From Bacteroidales bacterium (lineage in GTDB: Bacteria; Bacteroidota; Bacteroidia; Bacteroidales; JAGONC01): 33,555 bases of DNA. Below are positions 16,714 through 24,800 of the stretch, in pieces. Position 1 is the first letter of the stretch, and every line of letters begins with the position of its first letter. The stretch is from NCBI GenBank assembly GCA_028716265.1, contig JAQUQD010000033.1, positions 1 through 33,555 on the forward strand, given 5' to 3'. Below the pieces are notes generated by a model that made no database searches, was not told the DNA's origin, and saw only the letters and a program-made list of their open reading frames with translations. Both the position numbers and the translations under genes were made by a program.

Positions 16714-18141
16714 TCAATTTGAATTTTTCTTTTCCTTTTCTTTCCTGTCAATGATCTCCGTGATCCCCTCGGTCAGGATTCGTTTACCAATGATGGTCTT
16801 TTTCCTGTCAAGCAAGTACATGACCGGAGAACTGTGCACGTCATACAGATCGTGAAAATCGGGAGTCAGACTCAGATAACCGTTGACGTTGATCCAGGTG
16901 AGGTGGTTCTGTCTGATATATTTCTTCCATTCTGTCATGGACGTATCTATGCAGACGGCATACACTTCCATGTCGTATGCATCCCTGGATGCGTCATAGA
17001 ACTGTTTCAACCTCGGGGATTCTTTAGTGCAAAAGCTGCAGTCGGAATCCCAGAAATAAACCACCGTGTATTCGCTCTCCACTGAATAGAGTGAAACCGG
17101 AATGTCATTGGTGTCAAGGAGGATCATCAACGGTGCAGGCTTCCCTATCAGCAGAGGTTCCAGTACATCCGAACGCCTGATAACGTTTTGTATGACGGCG
17201 TCGCTCACAAATCCGGCCTTCCCCGTCTTGAAATAGTTGTTCACAATGTGCACGAAAACAGCGTCATATCCCATGATCGTTGAACGTTCATATTTAACAA
17301 GGAAATACCAGAGCAGGTATTCGTACACCTTCTTGCTGGAGCTTACCCTGAACAGTATCAAATCGATCGCCCTGGAGATTGAATCGGGTAGGGGATAGGT
17401 CAGATCGTCCATATATCTTTCCATCCTCGGGTGAAACAGGGGAGTATGAAGCAGGCGGTCATCTGTCAGATCGAAATTGTCCCAGTAATGATCCCTGTAT
17501 TCCCGTAGCAGGCGGTCCCTTTCGGATGATTCGGTCTCCTGTTGGAGATCCTGGCTAATTTCCGGCTCCATCGAAGCCAGCAGAAATGTTCCGAAAAAAG
17601 TATCATGGTATTGACGGATCAGCCCCTTCTGGTGTGAAACGACCTCCTCGTCAATGCGTCTGATCTTTTCCCTGATCTCTGTTCGGTGTTCTTCATCCGC
17701 CGAATCATTGCGGATAGATGCACTCAGGGAGTCCATTGCTTTGCGTTTCTGGGCCAGATAGGCAACGTAATCAAAAAACAATTGATTCTCTTTCGAACCT
17801 CTGACGCTGACGCGATCAATCCAGTGTGCCGTGTCTGTCTCGATCCGGATTCTGCTAGCATCATTGACAAGAAAATCAAGGTATTTGTTTTTCGACTGAC
17901 CTACAACCAAATACATCCCTTTTTCCAGGTGGGTTTTCCCTTCGAATATAAAGGATCCGTTCCTGACCAAAGCAGTATCAATAAGATACGTTTTGTCGCC
18001 CGTGTATTCAACCAGGTAACATACTGTGTCGGTCAGGTCCCTAACGGAGAATGAAAAGTGATAGCCTTCCTGGCTGTAGGCCGGCCGGAAGAAGGAGGCA
18101 AACACAAAGGAACATATGATCAATGATCTTCTATTCTTCAT
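16714..18141 (-). CDS. TlpA-like thioredoxin-fold protein with DUF4369/DUF5106-type N-terminus
   Basis: A 475-residue exported protein. It has a signal peptide (about 1-23, ending PAYSQ); a beta-rich DUF4369-like domain (about 28-115, with TALVRNGSFIFEGKT); a long helical middle part (about 120-325), as in DUF5106 proteins; and a C-terminal thioredoxin-like domain (about 332-470) with VVYFWDSDCSFCTKE, whose CSFC (Cys368, Cys371) is the redox pair, and the cis-Pro segment SSPV (Pro439). It is likely a periplasmic thiol-disulfide reductase or disulfide sensor. Substrate is unknown. It has its own -7 box 93 bases upstream and is convergent with the ribosomal protein operon. A small lysine/glutamate-rich tail (KEKEKKNSN) ends it. 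Confidence 0.88.
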   Translation of the reverse strand: MKNRRSLIICSFVFASFFRPAYSQEGYHFSFSVRDLTDTVCYLVEYTGDKTYLIDTALVRNGSFIFEGKTHLEKGMYLVVGQSKNKYLDFLVNDASRIRIETDTAHWIDRVSVRGSKENQLFFDYVAYLAQKRKAMDSLSASIRNDSADEEHRTEIREKIRRIDEEVVSHQKGLIRQYHDTFFGTFLLASMEPEISQDLQQETESSERDRLLREYRDHYWDNFDLTDDRLLHTPLFHPRMERYMDDLTYPLPDSISRAIDLILFRVSSSKKVYEYLLWYFLVKYERSTIMGYDAVFVHIVNNYFKTGKAGFVSDAVIQNVIRRSDVLEPLLIGKPAPLMILLDTNDIPVSLYSVESEYTVVYFWDSDCSFCTKESPRLKQFYDASRDAYDMEVYAVCIDTSMTEWKKYIRQNHLTWINVNGYLSLTPDFHDLYDVHSSPVMYLLDRKKTIIGKRILTEGITEIIDRKEKEKKNSN

Positions 18142-18192
18142 TTTTCATCTGTCATTCGTTCCGCACGCAGCCAGGCCATATGCAATGAGATC

Positions 18193-18205
18193 CCGCCAAA
18201 GGCGG
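18193..18205. other. Small perfect hairpin in the leader of the thioredoxin-like gene
   Basis: CCGCC-AAA-GGCGG is a 5-base-pair stem with a 3-base loop, about 52 bases upstream of the start codon at 18141 within the predicted untranslated leader. It might affect translation or mRNA stability, but it may also be chance; no flanking T-run makes it a terminator. Confidence 0.3.
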
Positions 18206-18234
18206 AACTAAATCCCAGTGCTCTGTTCTGACAG

Positions 18235-18242
18235 CAAATTTA
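18235..18242 (-). promoter_or_regulatory. -7 box for the thioredoxin-like gene
   Basis: The minus strand reads TAAATTTG followed by C, a perfect TAnnTTTG match 93 bases upstream of the ATG, giving a leader of about 85 bases. No -33 TTG at the usual spacing. Confidence 0.45.
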
Positions 18243-18273
18243 CAACATTAACCTGATGTGACCGGAATTCATG

Positions 18274-18281
18274 TAATTTTG
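18274..18281 (+). promoter_or_regulatory. Possible -7 box for the small membrane protein gene
   Basis: TAATTTTG matches TAnnTTTG on the plus strand and lies 106 bases upstream of the ATG at 18388. The distance is long and no -33 element is seen, so this is tentative. The rest of the 246-base gap (18142-18387) shows no gene. Confidence 0.25.
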
Positions 18282-18387
18282 GATATTCAGAGGTCACTTC
18301 TCCGGTACATGAATCGGAAATCAAGCAAGGTCCTGATAACTACCGGAATGTTTTACGGTTATAATAAGTTATTAAATAGTAAATTTT

Positions 18388-18888
18388 ATGTCAATTAATA
18401 AAATAAAAAATATAATAAATAATAATAAGTTTTTTCTTACATTGTTTCTATTTTTTTGTTTAAATAATAACATTTATTCAATTGATAATAATGATGTTAT
18501 TTTACACGATCGATTAAGAGATATGGAATATTTCACCCGCCTTCTCGAGTTTGCAACAGGTTTACTCGTTATTCTATGTCTGGCACTTAGTATACTGCTT
18601 ATCATCAGTGCGAGGAAAAATAAGCTGAAAATCCGCCAGATCCGCGGATACGAACAGCATCAGGCTACAGTGCTTCAAAAAGAAGATCACACCAGGGCGA
18701 CCGGGTTTAATGCATCGGAAACCGGACGGATAGCTTCAGGTAGCAGCAGTGAAACAACAGCAAGGAATGTGAAAAGCCTGGAGAAGGAAATTGAGGACCT
18801 ACGAATCAAACTGCAGCAGGAGCATGCGCTTCGGGAAAAAATGGAAAATGAGGTTGCAGAATTGCTTTCCCGGATGAGAGGAGCCTGA
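18388..18888 (+). CDS. Small membrane protein with C-terminal coiled coil, function unknown
   Basis: A 166-residue protein I do not recognise. It has a hydrophobic N-terminal segment (about 14-31, possible signal peptide), a short polar stretch (DNNDVILHDRLRDMEYF), a strong membrane helix (about 52-73, LEFATGLLVILCLALSILLIIS), a basic stop-transfer stretch (ARKNKLKIRQIR), a low-complexity Ser/Thr/Gly linker (about 100-127) and a charged heptad-rich helix (about 128-162) that looks like a coiled coil. The first 100 or so bases are extremely AT-rich with many Asn, Ile and Lys codons, unlike the rest of the gene. The stop codon TGA (18886-18888) directly touches the encoded CCA end of a convergent tRNA-Leu gene. 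Likely a real gene because the hydrophobic pattern is coherent, but there is no functional clue. Confidence 0.65.
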   Translation: MSINKIKNIINNNKFFLTLFLFFCLNNNIYSIDNNDVILHDRLRDMEYFTRLLEFATGLLVILCLALSILLIISARKNKLKIRQIRGYEQHQATVLQKEDHTRATGFNASETGRIASGSSSETTARNVKSLEKEIEDLRIKLQQEHALREKMENEVAELLSRMRGA

Positions 18889-18976
18889 TGGTGCCCAAGA
18901 CAAGACTCGAACTTGCACGACCTAAACGGTCACTAGACCCTGAATCTAGCGCGTCTACCAATTCCGCCACTTGGGC
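18889..18976 (-). tRNA. tRNA-Leu (anticodon CAG), CCA encoded
   Basis: Read on the minus strand: acceptor stem GCCCAAG pairing with CTTGGGC, discriminator A and encoded CCA; D-arm with GGTAGACGCG; anticodon stem CTAGA/TCTAG around loop TTCAGGG, giving CAG (complement of 18940-18942); a long class II variable arm with GACC/GGTC stem; and T-arm GCAAG-TTCGAGT-CTTGT. The long variable arm and anticodon fix leucine, decoding CUG. It lies 5 bases downstream of the second tRNA-Leu in the direction of transcription. Confidence 0.95.
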
Positions 18977-18981
18977 TCAGG

Positions 18982-19065
18982 TGCCCAGGACAAGAATCGA
19001 ACTTGCACGACCTTGCGGTCACTACCCCCTCAAAGTAGCGTGTCTACCAGTTCCACCACCTGGGC
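18982..19065 (-). tRNA. tRNA-Leu (anticodon GAG), CCA not encoded
   Basis: Minus-strand reading: acceptor GCCCAGG with CCTGGGC and discriminator A; anticodon stem CTACT/GGTAG around loop TTGAGGG, giving GAG (complement of 19029-19031); variable-arm stem GACC/GGTC closed by a GCAA tetraloop; T-arm GCAAG-TTCGATT-CTTGT. It decodes CUC/CUU. After the discriminator the DNA reads CCT rather than CCA, so the end must be added by a nucleotidyltransferase. Strong similarity to the neighbouring tRNA-Leu suggests tandem duplication and anticodon divergence. Confidence 0.95.
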
Positions 19066-19077
19066 AAAATTGAGGTG

Positions 19078-19085
19078 CAAATATA
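19078..19085 (-). promoter_or_regulatory. -7 box for the tRNA-Leu pair
   Basis: The minus strand reads TATATTTG followed by CAC, a perfect TAnnTTTGC match, ending 12 bases before the first tRNA base. This spacing suits a tRNA promoter. The region upstream is a run of T residues on the minus strand. Confidence 0.6.
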
Positions 19086-19155
19086 TAAAAAAAAATAATG
19101 ACTGGGCATGGACGAAATATTTTAGGTTTGAGTTTCCATGACGCCCTCAAAGATA

Positions 19156-19163
19156 TATTTTTG
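19156..19163 (+). promoter_or_regulatory. -7 box for the DUF4301 gene
   Basis: TATTTTTG matches TAnnTTTG, 26 bases upstream of the ATG at 19190. A TTG at 19128-19130 is 25 bases away, slightly too far for a standard -33. An AGGAG (19177-19181) sits 8 bases before the ATG, an unusually good Shine-Dalgarno for this phylum. Confidence 0.5.
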
Positions 19164-19189
19164 TCAATCAACCGATAGGAGATAAACAC

Positions 19190-20749
19190 ATGTTGACAAC
19201 AAAAGATCATGAACAGATTCTGTCTCGCGGGGCTGATATTCAGGGTGTTGAGAATCAGATTTTGCGTTTCAGGGAAGGTTTTCCCTATATCCGTCTGGCA
19301 GCTCCGGCCACCATCGGCAACGGGCTCACCCGGTTGGACGATCAGCAGGTAAGGGACCTTGCTGCATCTTTTGATGAACTGAAGCAGGGCCTTCGGATAC
19401 TGAAATTCGTGCCTGCATCGGGAGCCGCGACACGGATGTTCAAAGACCTTTTTGAGTACCAGTCCCACCCGACGGTATCCACCACAAAGACGGAGGGGAT
19501 GGCTCTGAAGCAAAAATATCCGTACGTCGCAGACTTCATCTCGAATCTGCGTTGCTTTGCCTTTGTACAGCAACTGGGTGATGCAATCCAAAAACAGGGC
19601 AACGAACTGAAAAGGTTGCTGGAAGATCATGATTACCGTGCAGTCATTCATTATCTGCTAGATCCGGAAGGATTGAATTACGCCACCTTGCCCAAAGGAC
19701 TGATCTCTTTCCATCGTTACCCGGATGAAGTCCGAACCGCCCTCGAGGAACACCTTGTGGAAGGTGCCGATTACTGCAGGAGTGCCGACGGAAAGGTCTT
19801 TCTGCATTTTACCGTTTCCCCTGAGCATCTGGAGGCGTTCAAAAGGCTGGTCAGCAGGGTGAAAGGCATCTATGAGAAACGTTACAATGTAACTTTTCAG
19901 GTGGATTTTTCCATTCAGAAAACATCGACAGACACCCTTGCCGTAGATATGAATAATGAACCTTTCAGGAATCCGGATGGTAGCTTGCTTTTCAGGCCGG
20001 CAGGCCACGGGGCACTCATTGAAAACCTGAACGACCTCAAGGCAGATATCATCTTCATCAAAAATATTGACAATGTCGTACTAGATAACCTGAAGCCGGT
20101 GAATTCACTTTATAAGAAAGCTCTCGGCGGATACCTGCTTATCTTGCGCAGGGAAATTTTTTCCTGTTTAAGGAAGCTGAACGATTCCAGCCTGACGGAT
20201 TCGGAATTGGATGGTATAGAGCGATTTACGAGAGACCGATTATATGTTGACACGAAATCACAGGAGAGACCGGACCGTGAAGGCAGAAAGCTGAGATTGA
20301 TCAGGGCTCTTGACCGTCCGATACGGATTTGCGGAATGGTAAAGAATGTGGGCGAGCCCGGAGGTGGTCCTTTCTGGGTGAAGGACAACCAGGGGAAGTT
20401 AAGCCTGCAGGTTGTCGAGTCCTCGCAGGTGAACATGGCCGATGAGGAGCAAAAAACGCACTTTCAGAAAGCGACGCACTTCAATCCGGTCGACCTCGTA
20501 TGTCATGTCAGAGATCACCGGGGGAATCCATTTGATCTGACACAGTTTGTCGATCCTGCTACGGGATTCATTTCCAGGAAATCCAGGGATGGCAGGGAAC
20601 TAAAGGCCATGGAGCTGCCCGGGCTCTGGAACGGAACCATGGCCGACTGGATCACGGTGTTTGTGGAGGTACCGCTGATCACGTTCAATCCGGTGAAAAC
20701 AGTGAATGACCTTCTCAGAAAAGAACATCAGGTGAGCCCTTGCCATTAG
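19190..20749 (+). CDS. DUF4301 family protein
   Basis: A 519-residue cytosolic protein (no signal or membrane helix). The segment FVPASGAATRMFK at residues 73-85 is the DUF4301 hallmark and resembles the glycine-rich nucleotide-binding loop of sugar nucleotidyltransferases (LAAGxGxRM). Later features such as GEPGGGPFWVKD (about 388) and THFNPVDLVCHVRD (about 430-445) are also conserved-looking, and the protein is full length. Function is not established to my knowledge; a nucleotidyltransferase activity is inference from the loop only. The gene has its own -7 box and a clear AGGAG, and converges with tsaD with a 15-base gap between stops. Start choice is secure because of the Shine-Dalgarno spacing. 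Confidence 0.85.
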   Translation: MLTTKDHEQILSRGADIQGVENQILRFREGFPYIRLAAPATIGNGLTRLDDQQVRDLAASFDELKQGLRILKFVPASGAATRMFKDLFEYQSHPTVSTTKTEGMALKQKYPYVADFISNLRCFAFVQQLGDAIQKQGNELKRLLEDHDYRAVIHYLLDPEGLNYATLPKGLISFHRYPDEVRTALEEHLVEGADYCRSADGKVFLHFTVSPEHLEAFKRLVSRVKGIYEKRYNVTFQVDFSIQKTSTDTLAVDMNNEPFRNPDGSLLFRPAGHGALIENLNDLKADIIFIKNIDNVVLDNLKPVNSLYKKALGGYLLILRREIFSCLRKLNDSSLTDSELDGIERFTRDRLYVDTKSQERPDREGRKLRLIRALDRPIRICGMVKNVGEPGGGPFWVKDNQGKLSLQVVESSQVNMADEEQKTHFQKATHFNPVDLVCHVRDHRGNPFDLTQFVDPATGFISRKSRDGRELKAMELPGLWNGTMADWITVFVEVPLITFNPVKTVNDLLRKEHQVSPCH

Positions 20750-20764
20750 GAGAAATTTTCAGTC

Positions 20765-21796
20765 TCACGGACGGAAACTGCGGGAATAGGGAGCCAGCGT
20801 ATATCCGGCGTAGTCATTTTTGAGGTACTTGAAATAGCCGGTAATGGCTATCATAGCTGCATTGTCGGTCGTGTATTCAAATTTCGGGATGAAGACCTTC
20901 CAGCCACGATCCTGCTGTTGGTCCATGACAGCTTTCCTTAGGGAGGAATTGGCCGATACCCCTCCGGCAATGGCGATGGTTCGGATCTTTGTTTTTTCAG
21001 CCGCTAGGATCAGCTTATCCATCAGGATGCCGACGATATTGTGCTGGATGGATGCGCACAGATCCGCCAGGTTTTGTTCGATGAAGGCCGGATTCTTCTT
21101 TAACAGGTCGCGGATGAAGTATAAAAAGGAGGTCTTCAGTCCGCTGAAGCTGAAATCCAGTCCGCTTATCCGTGGTTTTGGAAATCTGAAGGCCATTGGA
21201 TTCCCGGCGCTGGCATGCCTATCGATGTATGGTCCGCCTGGGTAGGGCAATCCCAGAATTTTTGCCGCCTTGTCGAAGGCTTCACCTGCGGCATCATCAA
21301 TCGTACGTCCTATGATCTCCATGTCAAAATGATCCCGGATAAGGGTGATTTGCGTATGCCCTCCCGAAACAGTGAGGCAAAGGAATGGAAAGGACGGAAC
21401 TTCTGATGGTGAGTCCGGCTCCTGAAGAAAATGGGCCAGAACATGCGCTTCCAGGTGATCCACCTCGATCAGGGGGATACTCAGACCAAATGACATAGCT
21501 TTGGCAAAGGAGGTGCCCACCAGCAGCGATCCCAACAACCCGGGACCCCGTGTGAAAGATACGGCATGGATTTGATTTTTCTTTATATTTGCTTTATCCA
21601 AAGCAGACTGGATCACGGGAATGATATTCTGCTGATGTGAACGGGAAGCCAACTCCGGAACAACACCACCATACTGCTTGTGAACGTCCTGACTGGCAAT
21701 AATATTGGACAACTGCTCGTTGTTACGGATCACTGCAGCCGATGTATCATCGCAGGATGATTCGATCCCGAGAATAAAGATATCGTTTCCTGGCAT
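20765..21796 (-). CDS. tsaD: tRNA N6-threonylcarbamoyladenosine transferase TsaD
   Basis: A 343-residue enzyme that transfers the threonylcarbamoyl group to A37 of ANN-decoding tRNAs, acting with TsaB and TsaE. Motifs: GIESSCDDTSAAV (10-22), the family start; GGVVPELASRSH (43-54); HLEAH with metal ligands His114 and His118; VSGGHTQI (143-150); and the TTDNAAMIA segment near the C-terminus. The frame is open upstream to 21886, but the conserved N-terminus begins at the Met at 21796 (MPGNDIFILGIESS), so the longer version is rejected. It is divergent from the TamB-like gene with about 10 bases between the two start codons. tsaB and tsaE are not in the window. Confidence 0.96.
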   Translation of the reverse strand: MPGNDIFILGIESSCDDTSAAVIRNNEQLSNIIASQDVHKQYGGVVPELASRSHQQNIIPVIQSALDKANIKKNQIHAVSFTRGPGLLGSLLVGTSFAKAMSFGLSIPLIEVDHLEAHVLAHFLQEPDSPSEVPSFPFLCLTVSGGHTQITLIRDHFDMEIIGRTIDDAAGEAFDKAAKILGLPYPGGPYIDRHASAGNPMAFRFPKPRISGLDFSFSGLKTSFLYFIRDLLKKNPAFIEQNLADLCASIQHNIVGILMDKLILAAEKTKIRTIAIAGGVSANSSLRKAVMDQQQDRGWKVFIPKFEYTTDNAAMIAITGYFKYLKNDYAGYTLAPYSRSFRP

Positions 21797-21806
21797 AGAA
21801 ATAAAA

Positions 21807-24800
21807 TTGGATAACAAAGGTATTAAAAATAGGATATTCAGGATCATCCTGGCCCTGGTACTGGCGGTTCTTCTCATCCCGGTCATTCTTTCGGGACTGC
21901 TTCAGATTGAGCCTATTCAGACATATGTGGCTAAAAAAGTGGCCTCATCCCTGTCCGTGAAAACGGGCTCTGTGATATCCATTGAAAAGTTAAGCGTTAT
22001 CAATTTCAACGACATCATCCTGGAAAACCTGGTCGTTCGTGACCACCGTGACAGCCTGTTGCTCCATGCCGGAGTGCTGACGGCCGACATAGGCCGTATC
22101 CGCTTCAGGGAACGTTCGTTGACGATAAAGAGCCTTCTGGCAGGTGACCTGGATTTCCGGCTGAAGAAATATGAATCGGACTCACTTCTGAATCTAACAC
22201 GGTTCTTATCCGCGTTTTCATCCGATGATACCACAGCACGAAAGCCGGGGAAACCATGGACGATCTCCTGCAATGCCCTGGAAGTGAGAAACGGCCATTT
22301 CAGCCTCAAGGACTGTAACAAGGTCACCTCCCCTCAGCCCTGGGTGAATTTCTCTGACCTGGATCTGGAAAGGCTGAATTTTTACGTAAATCAAATTCGT
22401 ATTGAGGGAGACACTGTTTCCGGTCTGATCAACAGGCTGAAGTTCTTTGATAAATCCGGCCTGGATCTGAAGGCTCTGAACACGCATTTCAAGATCGGTC
22501 CGGGTTTCATTCAGACTCAACGTGCACGGATGGAAACGAATGACTCGAAGCTGGATTTCGACCTTACGTTTGAATCTGAGAATTTTGGTGCTTTCTCGGA
22601 TTTTCTGCATAACGTCACGATTCATTCCGACATCCGTCCTTCGTCGCTTGCAGCCAGAGACCTGGCCTACTTCGTCCCTTCCTTGATCAAGCTATCCCAC
22701 AAAATAGACCTGAGCGGGGAGGTCGGGGGGACCGTCTCCAATTTAAAGATAAGGAACCTGTTCCTTTTTTACGGAACCATGACCAATCTATACGGGGATA
22801 TTTCAATGAACGGGCTACCGGATGTGAAGGAAACGTATATCCATATGAAAATACGGGATTTCAACACCTGTATGTCCGACATTCAGCGGCTGCTGGAAGA
22901 AGGCGTTTCCCTCGCTTCCAGGCTGCCTGAAAACCTCTTTCCCCTGGGTAAGATCCATGTTGCAGGCCGCTTCACGGGTTTTGTCAACGATTTTGTGTCG
23001 TTCGCCGATTTTCGGACTGACCTGGGAACGATCTCCACAGATCTCGCCCTTCAGGCTACTCCTTCGCGTAAGGATATACAGTATAAAGGCAAACTTGTTG
23101 CCAGCCAGTTCGATGTGGGCACGATCAGTAAAATGCCGGATAAACTGGGACTGATCTCGATGAGGGCGGAGATCACCGGGAGCGGTACAACCAAGAAATC
23201 TGCACACATTCAAATGGATGGTACCATTGATTCCGTGGACTTCAATTCCCACCGTTACAGGGACATTTACCTCAACGGTGTATTCAAGGATCAACAATTC
23301 AACGGAATCGCCAACATTAAGGACCCCATTCTTCATCTTACCTTTCAAGGATTGATCGATCTGAAGGGCAAGATCCCGCAATTCGATTTCGCTGCCGAGG
23401 TCAGCAACGCACGGCTGCATGATATCGGACTGATTGACTCTACGGGCATTTTGTCCACACGGATGACCATGCAGCTTGGCGGTACCAACATTGACAGCAC
23501 CTTCGGACAGATACAACTCGACAGTACCGTTTATGTGACCAGCCATGGCCGTTTCACCATGGATTATTTCACTCTTAAAGCATTTCAGGAGGGACCATCC
23601 GTCAAATCGATTGAACTGGAGTCTGATTATATTGATGCCTCCCTGAAAGGGAATTTCCTGCTTGGACAACTGAACCATGCTTTCGGACAGATCGTTGATC
23701 CGCATATTTCGGCCTTTGTAAAAGATACCGTGCTGCCTTCTGAACCATTGAAGGATCAGGACTTTAGTTTCAATATTAACCTTAAGAATACTCGACCTGT
23801 CACAGACCTGCTACTCCCGGACCTCTCCGTGGCATCCGGTACGGTCATTTCAGGAGCTTTTAACCTGCAACGATCGGATATACAATTGAATATAAAATCC
23901 GGTAACCTTTCTTACAAAGGCTTGAACCTCTTTAATTTCATGGCTGAAGGGAGGACCTCCCCGGAAAATCTTCAATGGGATATGCAGGCAAGCATGTTCA
24001 GTTTGGAAGATCCCTCTCCAGGGGAACCACCATCCTCCTTGCTTGAAAATCTGCACGTATCCCTGGATGTCGTACGGGATGCACTTACCCTGGGAATCAT
24101 CTGGGATGACAGGGTGGATCCGGATGTCAACAAGGGAAGTCTTACAACGCTGCTTGATCTGGGTGGTCTGCCCCGGCTCGAAGGCCAGATCACCAGCGGA
24201 TCGTTTATGGTGAACGGGTCTCCATGGAATATTGCTTCGGATAACCGTTTTATGATTGATTCCTCTTATGTTCAGCTAGATCGTCTGGATATCTCTGGCG
24301 ATCAGCAGCAACTGATCATCAGCGGGGCTGTTTCACCCAACCCGGAGGAAGTCATGAAGGTGACCTTCAATCCCTTTGACCTGGCCAACCTGCAGCCTGT
24401 GCTTCGGAAATCCGGATTCAAATTTGAAGGCCTTGTATTTGGTAACGCAGCCATCGCCAATGTCTTTAATAACCCTACTCTGATCGCAGACCTGACGGTG
24501 AAGGATTTTACGCTGAATGACGAATTACTTGGCGATCTTCAGGTTAAGACCGACTGGGACAATACCAACAATAAAATCAATACCTTTGGGAAGATCACCT
24601 ACGCAGGTAACAATACTACGGTTAAGGTCGTCACCCTGAAAGGTTTCTATGCGCCCAACTCCAGCACGGAGAACTTCGATTTCAGTATCGCCATGGAGAA
24701 CCTCAAGGTTAAACCCATCGGCCAGTTTCTGAAGGGAATTTTCAGTGAATTTGGCGGGTATGCCACAGGCAATCTCTACCTCAAGGGCAAAAAAGAGCAT

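Noticed and set aside
21705..21806. Upstream ATG for the TamB-like protein
   Set aside because: The 34 added residues are antisense to conserved tsaD coding sequence and would put a polar segment before the membrane helix. TTG 21807 fits better, though this is not proven.
22815..23705. 296-codon open frame on the minus strand inside the TamB-like gene
   Set aside because: It is antisense to a well-supported coding region, has no recognisable domain or signal, and its sequence looks like a reverse-frame shadow.
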